A stretch of 64,000 bases of DNA from Schaalia sp. JY-X169 (GCF_014069575.1 NZ_CP059675.1:2046001-2110000), one strand, 5' to 3'. Shown: positions 8,179-17,746, numbered from the stretch's first letter. The notes: a model not told the origin generated them from the sequence alone. Translations and numbers: made by a program.

Positions 8179-9577
8179 GTTCTTCCTCTTCGGTTTCTTC
8201 CTGAACCTGCTGGGCGAGGTCGACGTCGGCCTCGGTCTTAGGCAGTGTCACCGGCCCAGTGTCAGCTCCGGCCGCAGCAAGTACCGCATCACCTTCTGAG
8301 GCGACCGCAAGTTTCACATTCGGGGCCCCGGGAATCACCAGGTGAGGGGTATGTCGACCGTCCCATTCCAGGCGGATCTTCCACACCAGGAAACCCCACA
8401 GCGCCGCGAAAACAGCCGTGACAATTGAAACGATTGAACCAATCCCCATTGCCCAGCGAGCGCCCCATTCCTCACCAATCCATCCAACAATAGGGGCTCC
8501 AATGGGCGTGGTTCCTAGGAAGATCATGGAATAGAGAGCCATGACTCGTCCGCGGAACTTGGGTTCTGTCGAAATCTGCACCGCGGCGTTCGCCGAGGCG
8601 ATCAGTGTCATTGATAGTGCACCGGTTGGGATAGCAATCACCAGGAACCACATGTAGCTCGGAGCCAGCGCCAAGAAGCCAAGGAAGGTGCCAAACAGGA
8701 GGCCCGCGCCCACGATGAGACGCAGCCGCGGGTTGTTATTGCGCGCAATAACCAGAGAACCAGATACAGCTCCGATGGCAAGGAACGTGCTCATAAGACC
8801 GTAGCCACCTGCCGGCAGGTTATAGACCTGCGTCGCCATCAGTGCCGAAGTGATTTGGAAGTTCAAGCCGAAGCAAGAGATCATCCCCATCACCACCAAA
8901 ATGAGAATGATGTCCTTACGTCCTCGGACGTAGTTGATCCCTTCCCGCAACTGGCCTTTTTCGCGTGGGATCTTGGGGGGCGTTGACAACTCATCTTTGC
9001 GCATCAGCGCCAAGGTGAAGACGGGCACCAAGAACAATCCTGCGTTGATCACGAACACCCAACCCGGACCAACCCAGTCGATGACGACGCCGGAAATAGC
9101 CGGACCGATTAGTCGCGCAGAGTTGAAAGCAGTCGAGTTGAGAGCGACCGCGTTCGGGAGCATGCGGGCTGGGACCAGCTCGGAAACAAATGCCTGCCGC
9201 ACCGGGTTGTCAAAGGCTCCCGCTGTCCCACCGACAAACGCAAGGATGTATACCATCCACAGCTCAGCGGAACCGGATAGCACTAGGATGCCCAAGACCA
9301 AGCCACTCAGGGCGGTGAGCGTCTGAGTAATCTGCAGGAGGTGGCGGCGGTCAAGCCTGTCAGCAACCACTCCCGCCCACGCAGAGAACAGTAGGATCGG
9401 GGCAAACTGCAGGGCCGTGACGATGCCTAGTTCGAGGCCGCCCCCCTCCGTGAGCACGGTCAGTACCAGCCAGTCCTGAGCTACACGCTGCATCCACTGG
9501 GCGGATGAAGCAAAAATGTTGCCCGTAAACCACAGCTTGTAGTTGTAGAAGCCGAGGGACTGAAAGGTCTTACTCAC
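8168..9577 (-). CDS. MFS transporter of the EntS/MFS_3 type
   Basis: A 469-residue major facilitator with about 12 membrane segments starting at GFYNYKLWFTGN, the usual opening of drug/siderophore exporter-type (DHA3, EntS-like) proteins. The loop motif DRLDRRHLL between segments 2 and 3 is the MFS signature. A hydrophilic acidic tail rich in Glu and Gln closes the protein. The GTG start was chosen because AGGAGG lies 11 bases upstream; the frame continues into the preceding permease gene. It lies 31 bases downstream of the NCS2 permease on the same strand, so the two are likely an operon. The substrate is unknown. Confidence 0.86.
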   Translation of the reverse strand: MSKTFQSLGFYNYKLWFTGNIFASSAQWMQRVAQDWLVLTVLTEGGGLELGIVTALQFAPILLFSAWAGVVADRLDRRHLLQITQTLTALSGLVLGILVLSGSAELWMVYILAFVGGTAGAFDNPVRQAFVSELVPARMLPNAVALNSTAFNSARLIGPAISGVVIDWVGPGWVFVINAGLFLVPVFTLALMRKDELSTPPKIPREKGQLREGINYVRGRKDIILILVVMGMISCFGLNFQITSALMATQVYNLPAGGYGLMSTFLAIGAVSGSLVIARNNNPRLRLIVGAGLLFGTFLGFLALAPSYMWFLVIAIPTGALSMTLIASANAAVQISTEPKFRGRVMALYSMIFLGTTPIGAPIVGWIGEEWGARWAMGIGSIVSIVTAVFAALWGFLVWKIRLEWDGRHTPHLVIPGAPNVKLAVASEGDAVLAAAGADTGPVTLPKTEADVDLAQQVQEETEEEELKD

Positions 9578-9608
9578 GAAGAGTGGCGCCTCCTCTAAAA
9601 GTTGGGAA

Positions 9609-11072
9609 CTAACCGCCGATCGCGGTCTGAATTGGCCCCAGTGCAAAGTAGAGCAAGAACATTGCGGAGACAATCCACATGAGAGCGTGCACGGACTTTG
9701 CTTTGCCTCGGGCTACTTGAATAACTGTATAGAAGATGAAGCCCGCACCGATACCCGCTGTGATGGAGTAGGCGAATGGCATCAGCGCAATCGTCAAGAA
9801 CGCTGGAATTGCGTACTCAACATCTGTCCAATCGATGTCCGTGACTTGAGACATCATCAAGAAGCCGACAAACACCAGTGCGGTCGAGGCAGCCTCTGCG
9901 GGAACCAGGGCGGCAAGCGGCGCAAAGAACATCGCGACCAGGAACAGGGAACCCGTAACGACTGAAGCCAGCCCCGTCCGAGCACCTTCGCCAACACCCG
10001 CAGTTGACTCAACGTAAGCGGTATTTGAAGAAACGCCGCCCAGACCGCCGAAGATCGCACCCAGTGAATCAACAACCAGGATGGAACGGGACTTCAGCGG
10101 GATTCCGTCCTCGTCCAAAAGGTCCCCTTCCGAGCCAACAGCAACCATTGTGCCCATGGTGTCGAAGAAGTCGGCCAGCATGAGGGAGAAGATCAGGAGG
10201 ATTACGGGGAGAATGCCGAGCTTTGTAAATGCGCCGAAGAAGTCGATCTGGAAGATGGTCGCGAACGACGGCATCTGGATTGGTGAGCCCTGGAGCTGCG
10301 GGACAGTTGACTGCCAGCCGCCAGCGACCTCGTCGCTTACAACCGGCACCTTGGCGACTGCCTGGACAATGAACGCCACTACCGTTGCGAACGTGATTCC
10401 CAGGAGAATCGCACCCTTCACCTTGCGCGCGTGGAGAATCACGATCGTGATCAACCCAATGACGAAGATCAGTGCGGGCCACCCGGAGAGGGATCCGCCG
10501 ACGCCAAGCTGGACCGGCGTGCCACCGGGGCGCACAATACCGGCATTGATCAGGCCAACAAACGCAATGAAAAGCCCGATGCCAACGGAGATTGCGCTGC
10601 GCATCTGCCGGGGAACCGCGCGGAAGACTGCCTCACGGAAGCCGGTAAGAACGAGGATGAGGATGAGCACGCCCTCCCAGAAGACCAGTCCCATCGACTC
10701 CTGGTAGGTCAGGCCCAAACCAAGCCCGAGGTTGAAAGCGACGAGGGCGTTGAGCCCCATTCCGGCAGCCATCGCGAGGGGGAAGTTGGCGAAGATGCCC
10801 ATGAGGATGGAGAGGATGCCGGCGACCAGGGCCGTGCCCGTGGCGATCGCGGCAATCGTAATATCTGTTCCCTCAGTGTTCGCCGAGAGGATTGCGGGGT
10901 TAAGGATCAGGATGTAAGCCATCGTGATAAAGGTGACCAAGCCACCTCGTACCTCACGACTTACAGTTGAGCCTCGCTGTGACAGTTGGAAGAAGTTGTT
11001 GAGGAATCCGGATTGATCGTCTGGTGTTTTCTGTGCCTGCTTCTGCTGGTTGCCAGCTACCTTTGTGTTCAC
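9609..11072 (-). CDS. NCS2-family purine permease (AzgA/PbuG-like)
   Basis: A protein of about 487 residues with 12-14 hydrophobic segments. The opening SREVRGGLVTFITMAYILILNP and the later motifs AGMGLNALVAFNLG and ADFFDTMGTMVAVG are typical of the AzgA/GhxP branch of NCS2 transporters, which import hypoxanthine, guanine or adenine with protons. The GTG start at 11072 is uncertain: the frame stays open upstream, but the conserved domain starts only about 30 residues in, so little rides on the choice. It is the first gene of a probable two-gene unit with the MFS transporter. Purine specificity is inferred from subfamily resemblance. Confidence 0.88.
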   Translation of the reverse strand: MNTKVAGNQQKQAQKTPDDQSGFLNNFFQLSQRGSTVSREVRGGLVTFITMAYILILNPAILSANTEGTDITIAAIATGTALVAGILSILMGIFANFPLAMAAGMGLNALVAFNLGLGLGLTYQESMGLVFWEGVLILILVLTGFREAVFRAVPRQMRSAISVGIGLFIAFVGLINAGIVRPGGTPVQLGVGGSLSGWPALIFVIGLITIVILHARKVKGAILLGITFATVVAFIVQAVAKVPVVSDEVAGGWQSTVPQLQGSPIQMPSFATIFQIDFFGAFTKLGILPVILLIFSLMLADFFDTMGTMVAVGSEGDLLDEDGIPLKSRSILVVDSLGAIFGGLGGVSSNTAYVESTAGVGEGARTGLASVVTGSLFLVAMFFAPLAALVPAEAASTALVFVGFLMMSQVTDIDWTDVEYAIPAFLTIALMPFAYSITAGIGAGFIFYTVIQVARGKAKSVHALMWIVSAMFLLYFALGPIQTAIGG

Positions 11073-11228
11073 TCTCCACAGTGTGACCCCGATTTTTGCG
11101 CCATCTCGCACCGCATCCGCCATTCGGGCGGCGACGAACAACCTGGTAAAATGGAGGAACACATTTTCTCAGGCGTCATGAGGCTCGCTTGAAAACTCCA
11201 GATAGTAAGTTGCTGTAAATCCGCAGAG

Positions 11229-12113
11229 TTACGCCGAAAATTCTCCGATTTCAACATCATCGTCATTGATCCGTGATGTCACCAGTGGCCATTGTGAGCG
11301 CTGCTGAGGCTGGTCTGTTTCGGAGTGCGCGCCGCATGAGTGGTCGAAACTCACAACCCGACCATCATCTGGTGACCACTCGTTCCCACACACGCCAAAG
11401 AGGGTGCCCATAGTTCCCTGCATCTTTAACAGGAATCCACACGAAGCACACATAGCGTCCGGCTTAACTCCGGCAACAGCCCCCTGAGGCGAGTCGTACC
11501 AACGGTCCGCGGCCAAATCCAAGCCGTGCTGCGAGAGAACACGTTTGCGCCCGTGCCCCATCTCATTCAAACCAGCCAACTCAATTTCGTCAGAGTCAAC
11601 CTCTTCGAACCCATTCTGCAGGCGCCCGTCATTTGCGTCGTACGGCAGCACATCCGTTCTGGATACGTCACCGGGTTGCAAACGGTCTCGCCACGGGATC
11701 CACGGGGGAGCCAGCGCCACATCTGGCCCGGGGGCCAAATCAATCTCGCAAACCGTTGCCTTTTTTGACCGAGGTGCACGTCCAAGCGTAACTTCCCAGA
11801 ACCATCCCGGGTACCCGGCCTCGAGGCATACGAATCGGTGAGTTGCCAAGCGATCACCGACCATACGCACACCAGCGTGGTCCCCCAGCGAGGACTCACG
11901 AGCGACAGACAGAGCCGCCTCCCTCGCAACAGACACCGAGTCCATTAGAACCGTGTCCTTACGAAATGCCCTGTTGCGCTTGGCCCTGGCCGCCATGTCC
12001 ACTACCGCCGGATCTTGCGTCCCTGTCTCTGCATCCTCAACCACTTGCTCGGTCAAGAGACTCTGGGCTTCGGAACCCCTGTCGTCACTGTCATTCGGTG
12101 TGGAATCAGGCAT
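11229..12113 (-). CDS. DUF3027 family protein
   Basis: A 294-residue soluble protein of the actinobacterial DUF3027 family. The conserved core includes HRFVCLEAGYPGWFWEVTL and WIPWRDRLQPGD. Near the C-terminus CASCGFLLKM and VCGNEW with a later CG form a likely zinc-binding cysteine cluster. The ATG at 12113 has GGAGG six bases upstream and the gene overlaps the end of the cold-shock gene by eight bases, so the two are translationally coupled. The family has no assigned biochemical function that I know of; its regular pairing with a cold-shock domain protein suggests an RNA-related role, which is inference. Confidence 0.85.
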   Translation of the reverse strand: MPDSTPNDSDDRGSEAQSLLTEQVVEDAETGTQDPAVVDMAARAKRNRAFRKDTVLMDSVSVAREAALSVARESSLGDHAGVRMVGDRLATHRFVCLEAGYPGWFWEVTLGRAPRSKKATVCEIDLAPGPDVALAPPWIPWRDRLQPGDVSRTDVLPYDANDGRLQNGFEEVDSDEIELAGLNEMGHGRKRVLSQHGLDLAADRWYDSPQGAVAGVKPDAMCASCGFLLKMQGTMGTLFGVCGNEWSPDDGRVVSFDHSCGAHSETDQPQQRSQWPLVTSRINDDDVEIGEFSA

Positions 12114-12480
12114 CGAAATCCTCCGCAACGACTTTAAGAACCTTGGCGATCTGATGGGAATTCGCAGGGTAACGCCCTCGACGTAATGAATCTGATGACC
12201 CATCAAGAAGCTTAATGAGATCCTCAACGACTGGGACCATGTCTTGCGGCTTGCGACGCTGGGCGCGAAGAAGTGATGGTTGCTCAAGAATCTTCACAGA
12301 GATTGCCTGGGGACCTCTTCGGCCGTCTGCAACACCGTACTCAACACGCGTTCCGGGCTTCGGTGCAGGGTATCCATCGGGCAGAACCGAAGAATGGAGG
12401 TAGACGCGCGCTCCATCGTCACCCGAAATGAAACCAAACTGGCGTTCCGCGTCATAAAATTTAACTTTGCCGGTAGGCAC
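12106..12480 (-). CDS. Cold-shock domain protein with C-terminal extension
   Basis: A 124-residue protein whose first 68 residues are a cold-shock OB-fold: it opens VPTGKVKFYDAERQFGFI, carrying the RNP1-like motif, followed by VYLHSSVL (RNP2-like) and GTRVEYGV. The last 55 residues are an extra charged segment absent from standard 67-residue Csp proteins. It should bind single-stranded nucleic acid. The GTG start at 12480 matches the family N-terminus; in-frame ATG 12495 and GTG 12501 are alternatives with poorer ribosome-binding spacing. It is followed immediately by the DUF3027 gene. Confidence 0.88.
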   Translation of the reverse strand: MPTGKVKFYDAERQFGFISGDDGARVYLHSSVLPDGYPAPKPGTRVEYGVADGRRGPQAISVKILEQPSLLRAQRRKPQDMVPVVEDLIKLLDGSSDSLRRGRYPANSHQIAKVLKVVAEDFDA

Positions 12481-12719
12481 TGCTCTCACCCACATCTCCA
12501 CTCACAACCGCAGCGAAATGCTGGGTTCTTCTATTCTACTTGGTCACGGCCACAGTTTTGAGAGTGTCGGCTGACCGCATAACAACCAGGGTATCCGGCT
12601 GCGAGGACGGTGTAGGCGATGTCAAGCACACTCGGTAGTATTGAGTGATCGGGCTTACAGAAGACACATATTTCCTAAGGGCCCCACCAACTTCGGATAG
12701 GCAGGCGAACCAAGTGCAG

Positions 12720-14837
12720 ATGCTCAGACCAAGCACCACCCTCCCCAAAGCACGCCACAAATGGATGGGCTTGCTGACCCTAATTGTCGCAGCTCTCATC
12801 ACCGCAGTGCCTCTGGTTGCAACCGCCTCCACCCCACACCCGGCAACTGGCCCACTACCGTCATCCGAGCCAGTCCCCCTCACCGAACCTGTCACCGACC
12901 CGACGGGCTTCCTCACAACAAGCGAAGCTGGCAGCATCCGCAACGAAATCTCTCTAACTGCAGGTCGAGGCATAGATACCTTTGTCGTCCTCGTCCCAGA
13001 CTTTTCTGGCTACGATCCAACTGACTGGTGCTCCCAAGCGGGAAACCTCTCGCAGTTGCCAGAGAACTCCGTGGTATTCGCACTGGCGTTCGAGGAGCGC
13101 GACTCGTCTTGGTGCACCAACATCTCTGAGGATTCCAGCCTGATCAGCGACCGTGCTATTGACCGCGCCTGGGACGACGCATTGGCGATTGCGGCAGAGG
13201 CCGACCCAATGGATGGTGAGCACGCTGCGCAGGCTTCCGCAGCCTTCGTTGCGAGCATTGGCAGCGCAATTGGTTCTGGCTCTTCGGGAGGTTCAGGCTC
13301 CGCAGGTGGTTCGTTTGCGGGAGTCATCTTCTTCGTTGCCGTTGCGGCAATCATCCTGGCCGTAGTCGTGGTGCTCGCAAAGTCGAGCAAGAAGAAGGCG
13401 AAGCTCGGTGCTGCTGGTAAGTCTCTCCCCACCAACCCGCAGGAACAACAGCACCAGGTGGACCTAGCCCAGCAGCAGCTACTGGCTTCAGATGAGGCGC
13501 TACGCGCTGCCGCGGACGAAGTGCAGTTTGCGCGCGCTCAATTGGGCTACACCCAAGCGGACAAACTTGACGGTGCTGTGCAGACCGCGCAGAAGGCAAT
13601 AAGCCAGTCCTTCCAACTGCTTCCCTCTCTCCAAGATGCACCAAACCTGGCACAGAAGTCCCAGATCGCCGGTCAGATTCTAGCCACCATTGCTCAGGTG
13701 ATGCCCCCCGTTCACGAGGCGCAAGAAGAATTGAAGGCATCCCGCGATCGGCAGACAAATGCCGAAGCACGGCTTGGCGAACTACGCGCACGACTTCAGG
13801 AAGCAGGCGTGCAGGCTCAAGTTTCGGAGCAGAAGCTCAATGATCTTCGCCTTCGGTTCACCGCAACGCAGCTGCAGTCACTGGAGGCGCAGCCAAAGCA
13901 GGCCGCCGCCTTTATTCAAGCGGCCCTTCAGAACTGCGACGAAGCACAGCAGCAGATGGACACAAACCGGGCCGGTGCGGTGGATGCCCTCGATCGCGCC
14001 ACTTCCCAGCTCCAGTCCGCGCTCGCTGCCATAAGCTCGGTTAATGGTGCAGAGAAGGTTATCTCTGAGTCGAACCAGGTGCTCGGTAGCGCGATAGCCT
14101 CGATCACATCGGACCTGGATGATGTCACTAGGCTTGCCGCTAACCAGGCAAACTTTTCTCCGCTTGTCGATGATGCACAGAACGCGATCCGAGCTGGGCA
14201 GGCAGCGCGAAATGGAATGGGAGACCCCGTAGCAGCACTTCAGCAACTGCGAAGCGCCGAGGATGCGCTTGATGCGGCACTCGCATCGTTGCGTTCTGAA
14301 CACGACCAGAGACAGCGGAACACCGCCCTCGCCGCTGAGAGAATCACCGCGGCGCAGGCCATGGTTTCACAAGCTGAATCCACACTTGCCGCAAACCGAA
14401 GCTCAGGGGATTTGCAGGCCCGGTCAGCCGTATCTAATGCGCAAGCACAGTTGGCACAGGCCCGGGCTCTGCAACAAAGTGATCCAGCGGCGTCAATAAG
14501 CGCTTCAAACGCTGCACTCGCCTCCGCTCAGAATGCGCTTTCCTCCCTGCAGTACAGCCAACGCCAGCCTGTGAACCACCGCTCCTCCGGCAACAATTCC
14601 CTCCTGTGGGGAATGATTCTAGGTTCCAGCATGAGTAACAATTCCAGGAACAACAGGGGTTCTTGGGGATCACCTGGATACTCCAACCAAAGGGGCCGCA
14701 GCGGCGGAAGCTTCGGCGGCGGACGCAGTAGCGGTGGGTTTGGGGGTGGCGGACGCAGCAGCGGTGGCGGCTTCCGAGGGAGCAGCGGTGGCGGGTTCCG
14801 TGGAAGTAGTGGCGGCGGGAGTCGCGGAAAGTTCTAA
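12720..14837 (+). CDS. TPM-domain membrane protein with coiled coil and Gly-rich tail
   Basis: A protein of about 705 residues. It has an N-terminal signal or anchor (about 15-37), a TPM domain (TPM_phosphatase, about 60-195; DPTGFLTTSEAGSIRNEI and DTFVVLVPDF), a Gly/Ser linker, a transmembrane segment near residue 225-245, a long Ala/Gln-rich predicted coiled coil (about 265-615), and a Gly/Ser/Arg-rich tail. TPM proteins are membrane-associated; some are implicated in photosystem or respiratory repair. The pspA-family gene follows 89 bases downstream on the same strand, so a membrane-stress function is inferred. A GTG at 12714 could be the start instead. It is divergent from the cold-shock operon. 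Confidence 0.85.
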   Translation: MLRPSTTLPKARHKWMGLLTLIVAALITAVPLVATASTPHPATGPLPSSEPVPLTEPVTDPTGFLTTSEAGSIRNEISLTAGRGIDTFVVLVPDFSGYDPTDWCSQAGNLSQLPENSVVFALAFEERDSSWCTNISEDSSLISDRAIDRAWDDALAIAAEADPMDGEHAAQASAAFVASIGSAIGSGSSGGSGSAGGSFAGVIFFVAVAAIILAVVVVLAKSSKKKAKLGAAGKSLPTNPQEQQHQVDLAQQQLLASDEALRAAADEVQFARAQLGYTQADKLDGAVQTAQKAISQSFQLLPSLQDAPNLAQKSQIAGQILATIAQVMPPVHEAQEELKASRDRQTNAEARLGELRARLQEAGVQAQVSEQKLNDLRLRFTATQLQSLEAQPKQAAAFIQAALQNCDEAQQQMDTNRAGAVDALDRATSQLQSALAAISSVNGAEKVISESNQVLGSAIASITSDLDDVTRLAANQANFSPLVDDAQNAIRAGQAARNGMGDPVAALQQLRSAEDALDAALASLRSEHDQRQRNTALAAERITAAQAMVSQAESTLAANRSSGDLQARSAVSNAQAQLAQARALQQSDPAASISASNAALASAQNALSSLQYSQRQPVNHRSSGNNSLLWGMILGSSMSNNSRNNRGSWGSPGYSNQRGRSGGSFGGGRSSGGFGGGGRSSGGGFRGSSGGGFRGSSGGGSRGKF

Positions 14838-14926
14838 CTGCTCAGCCACATCCGGATCGCATGGATCAGCAAGCAATCTAGTACCTGCGAGACAAGCTCG
14901 CTAAACACCAAGGAAAGAGAGAGAAC

Positions 14927-15640
14927 ATGGCACAGAAGCAATCGGTTTTTGGCCGCATGTCACAACTACTCAAGGCGAATGTTAACGCCCTGATCGATAA
15001 AGCGGAAGACCCGCAGAAGATGATCGACCAGCTGATTCGCGACTACACCAATGAGATTGCAGAAGCCGAGAAGGCTATAGCCCAAACCATCGGCAACCTG
15101 CGACTTCAGGAGCAGGATCTAGCAACTGATAGGGCTGCCGCTGCCGACTGGGGTTCCAAAGCACTGGCGGCCTCGAACAAGGCGGATGAGGCCCGCAATA
15201 TCGGCAATGCCGCCGAGGCCGATAAGTGGGACAACCTAGCCAAGGTTGCAATTGGTAAGCAGATCTCTTTCGAAGATCAAGCCAAGGCAATGGAACCGGC
15301 AATCGCACAGCAGAACCAGACGGTTGAACAGCTCAAGGCTGGGTTGAACCAGATGAAGGAGCGCCTCGCTGATCTGAAGGTTCGCCGCGATCAACTGGTT
15401 GCGCGACAGAAGACCGCAGAGGCACAGGCAAAAGTTGCCGATGCCATGGGTTCGATCAACGTCATGGATCCCACCTCGGAGCTCTCGCGGTATGAAGAGA
15501 AGGTTCGGCGTTCGGAAGCCCAGGTTATGGGCCAACAGGAGCTGGCATCCTCCTCACTGGAGAGTCAGTTCGCGGAGCTTGAGACCGACTCCTCCGCGGT
15601 TGAAATCGAGGCGAGGCTGGCAGCCCTCAAGAACAAGTAG
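14927..15640 (+). CDS. PspA/IM30 (Vipp1) family protein
   Basis: A 237-residue, almost entirely helical protein. It opens with FGRMSQLLKANVNALIDKAEDPQKM, the amphipathic helix and first coiled-coil region typical of PspA/IM30, and continues with heptad-like Ala, Gln, Glu and Lys repeats to the end. Family members are ESCRT-III relatives that form rods and rings on the inner face of the membrane and maintain its integrity under stress. A strong purine-rich site (AAGGAAAGAGAGAGAAC) precedes the ATG. Pairing with the upstream TPM protein suggests that they act together at the membrane. It ends at a strong hairpin. Confidence 0.93.
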   Translation: MAQKQSVFGRMSQLLKANVNALIDKAEDPQKMIDQLIRDYTNEIAEAEKAIAQTIGNLRLQEQDLATDRAAAADWGSKALAASNKADEARNIGNAAEADKWDNLAKVAIGKQISFEDQAKAMEPAIAQQNQTVEQLKAGLNQMKERLADLKVRRDQLVARQKTAEAQAKVADAMGSINVMDPTSELSRYEEKVRRSEAQVMGQQELASSSLESQFAELETDSSAVEIEARLAALKNK

Positions 15641-15650
15641 GAGAGACAGT

Positions 15651-15687
15651 GGAGGGGCGGCACCTGTTTCCCAGGTGTCGCCCCTCC
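15651..15687 (+). terminator. Terminator hairpin after the pspA-like gene
   Basis: GGAGGGGCGGCACCTG pairs with CAGGTGTCGCCCCTCC around a short loop, beginning 10 bases after the stop codon. The stem is 16 bp with one G-T pair. It lacks a clear T-run. Confidence 0.7.
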
Positions 15688-15714
15688 ACCCACCTCAGTT
15701 GGCGTTAGGGAGCT

Positions 15715-15800
15715 GGTTACGCCATAGCGAGCCGACCAGGCTTGCATAACAGTGTGATTTCCGGGCGCGCTGGGCGTAGTCGGCTCGCTACGCCCTAGGT
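15715..15800. repeat. Dispersed repeat family B, copy 1
   Basis: The 12-bp arms TAGCGAGCCGAC (15725-15736) and GTCGGCTCGCTA (15779-15790) are perfect inverted repeats. The core AGGCTTGCATAAC-A-GTGTG (from 15738) recurs as AGGCTTGCATAAC-G-GTGTG at 57961. The right flank GGCTCCGTAAT resembles the edge shared by the copies at 33 kb and 58 kb. It is noncoding and lies between convergent genes. Confidence 0.75.
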
Positions 15801-15848
15801 GGCTCCGTAATACCCGGCCAAACGGGGCCAATCGGGGCCGATCCGGTG

Positions 15849-15932
15849 TTTCGACCACAGTCAACGGCATCCCGGCCACCGGCACCTGCATTTCGACCAC
15901 GGTCAACGGCATTCCGGCCACACTCACTTGAA
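15849..15932. repeat. Two tandem 42-bp direct repeats
   Basis: TTTCGACCAC-(A/G)-GTCAACGGCAT-(C/T)-CCGGCCAC occurs at 15849 and again at 15891, period 42, the second copy running into palindrome family A. The 540-base gap between the pspA-like gene and glpK is otherwise filled by hairpins and repeats, and I see no supported gene in it. Confidence 0.7.
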
Positions 15933-16008
15933 ATGTATACGTCGGGAACCGAAAGCACTTTGGGGTAGGCCCCCGAGAGGCACATTGGTTCCCGACGTAT
16001 ACATTTCA
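15929..16008. repeat. 80-bp palindromic repeat family A, copy 1
   Basis: Perfect 22-bp inverted arms (15929-15950 and 15987-16008) of the form TGAAATGTATACGTCGGGAA enclose a 36-base centre containing TGGGGTA and CACATT. Two other copies of the same length lie at 32492 and 42200 and share AAATGTATACGT arms. It is noncoding, between convergent pspA-like and glpK genes. Confidence 0.9.
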
Positions 16009-16116
16009 GTGCACCGCCGGGCGGGGCTTCGTAACGGGCGGGTGCTGATGAGGGTGCTGGCCGCGAAGCGGTCCGGGGCGGATGCTGGCGTCGGCTGGTG
16101 CGCAAAGGCAACAGAA

Positions 16117-16148
16117 AGGGGGCCGGTCAGTTGAACTGACCGGCCCCT
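16117..16148 (-). terminator. Terminator of glpK
   Basis: GGGGCCGGTCAGTT (16119-16132) and AACTGACCGGCCCC (16134-16147) form a long perfect stem. On the minus strand it is followed by CCTTTCTGTT, just after the glpK stop codon. Confidence 0.8.
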
Positions 16149-16181
16149 CCCGCTACCTGGCTGTAAACAGCCCGGCTTGGA

Positions 16182-17699
16182 TTACTTCACGTCCTCATCA
16201 ACCCAGGCCATCGACTTGGTGACGGCCTTCTTCCACAGGCGGTAGGTACGCTGAACTTCCTTCTCATCCATGTTGGGGGTCCAACGCTTCGCTTCCTGCC
16301 AGTTAGCGATAACGTCAGCCTCGCCCTCCCAGAATCCAACGGCAATGCCGGCTGCGTACGCAGCGCCAAGAGCCGTGGTTTCAGCGACGACTGGAGCAAC
16401 CACGTCAACGCCGAGGACGTCAGCCTGGAACTGCATGAGGGTGTTGTTAGCAATCATGCCGCCGTCAACGCGGAGCTCCTTGAGAGCAACGCCAGCGTCG
16501 GCATCCATGGCATCCAAAACCTCACGTGTCTGGAACGCCGTGGCTTCCAGAGCTGCACGAGCCAGGTGACCCTGAGTGTTGTAACGTGTCATGCCGACGA
16601 TTGCGCCGCGCGCATCATCACGCCAGTACGGCGCGAACAGGCCGGAGAAGGCAGGAACGAAGTACACACCACCGTTGTCCTCAACGGTGAGAGCCATGTC
16701 CTCAACCTCGGGAGCCGAGCCAATGATCTTCAGGTTGTCACGGAGCCACTGGATCAACGATCCAGCCACTGCGATCGAACCTTCAAGCGCGTAGACCGCC
16801 TTCTGATCACCAATCTTGTAGCACAGGGTTGTCAGCAGACCATTCTGGGAGAAGACAACCTCTTCGCCCGTGTTCATTAGCATGAAGCAGCCGGTGCCAT
16901 AGGTGTTCTTCGCCATGCCAATCTCGAAGCACGCCTGGCCGAATGTTGCGGCCTGCTGGTCACCCAGAATGCCTGAGATCGGAATGCCTGTCAGTAGTCC
17001 ATGCTCACGGCCGTGGCCGTAAACCTCAGACGATGAGCAGATCTGCGGCAACATCGACATCGGGATACCGAAGTCGGCACAAATATCAGGCTCCCACTCG
17101 AGGGTCTTCAGGTTCATCAGCAAGGTACGGGAAGCATTGGTGACATCCGTCTTGTGTACGCCGCCCTCGGTGCCACCGGTAAGGTTCCACAGAACCCAGG
17201 AGTCAGTGGTGCCGAAGAGTAGATCTCCCGCTTCCGCCCGCGCGCGAGCACCCTCGACATTGTCAAGGATCCACTTGATTTTTGTGCCTGAGAAGTAGGT
17301 GGCGAGCGGCAGGCCGACGCGATCCTTGTACTTCTCTACGCCCTCGTCGCCCGCCAGTTCGCGAACGATTGGAGCTGTGCGAGTGTCCTGCCAAACGATG
17401 GCGTTGTAGACCGGCTCGCCGGTGTTCTTGTCCCAGACAACCGCGGTTTCACGCTGGTTGGTGATACCGACTGAAATGAGGTCATCTTTGTTGATACCTG
17501 CGGCAACAAGAGCATCTGCGACGACAGTCCGTACCGAATCCCAGATCTCAATGGGGTTGTGCTCAACCCAGCCGGGGTTCGGGAAAATCTGCTCGAACTC
17601 CTGCTGGCCCACACCAACAATTTGGCCACTGTGATTGAAGACAATGGCGCGGGATGAGGTGGTTCCCTGGTCGATTGCGAGAACGAACTTCTCGGTCAT
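16182..17699 (-). CDS. glpK: Glycerol kinase
   Basis: A 505-residue FGGY-family kinase that phosphorylates glycerol to sn-glycerol 3-phosphate with ATP. It opens with [16 protein letters not shown], the phosphate-1 motif, carries [13 protein letters not shown], and has the second FGGY signature [20 protein letters not shown]. The length fits the family exactly. The ATG at 17699 follows AAGGA; the frame continues upstream into the terminator between glpF and glpK, so that extension is rejected. It is the third gene of glpD-glpF-glpK on the minus strand, with a terminator-like hairpin just upstream that may reduce read-through. Confidence 0.97.
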   Translation of the reverse strand: MTEKFVLAIDQGTTSSRAIVFNHSGQIVGVGQQEFEQIFPNPGWVEHNPIEIWDSVRTVVADALVAAGINKDDLISVGITNQRETAVVWDKNTGEPVYNAIVWQDTRTAPIVRELAGDEGVEKYKDRVGLPLATYFSGTKIKWILDNVEGARARAEAGDLLFGTTDSWVLWNLTGGTEGGVHKTDVTNASRTLLMNLKTLEWEPDICADFGIPMSMLPQICSSSEVYGHGREHGLLTGIPISGILGDQQAATFGQACFEIGMAKNTYGTGCFMLMNTGEEVVFSQNGLLTTLCYKIGDQKAVYALEGSIAVAGSLIQWLRDNLKIIGSAPEVEDMALTVEDNGGVYFVPAFSGLFAPYWRDDARGAIVGMTRYNTQGHLARAALEATAFQTREVLDAMDADAGVALKELRVDGGMIANNTLMQFQADVLGVDVVAPVVAETTALGAAYAAGIAVGFWEGEADVIANWQEAKRWTPNMDEKEVQRTYRLWKKAVTKSMAWVDEDVK

Positions 17700-17746
17700 A
17701 GAAAGTGTCCTTCCACTTCTTTGTGAATTGAGTGAGTGATAAGAAA

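Noticed and set aside
15565-16134. Open frames of 68-120 codons on both strands between the pspA-like gene and glpK
   Set aside because: They consist of tandem and palindromic repeats and terminator stems, with repeated peptide units matching the DNA repeats and no family similarity.
15651-16150. CRISPR array suggested by several short repeats close together
   Set aside because: The repeats are of different types, number at most two per type and have no regular spacers, and no cas gene is present.
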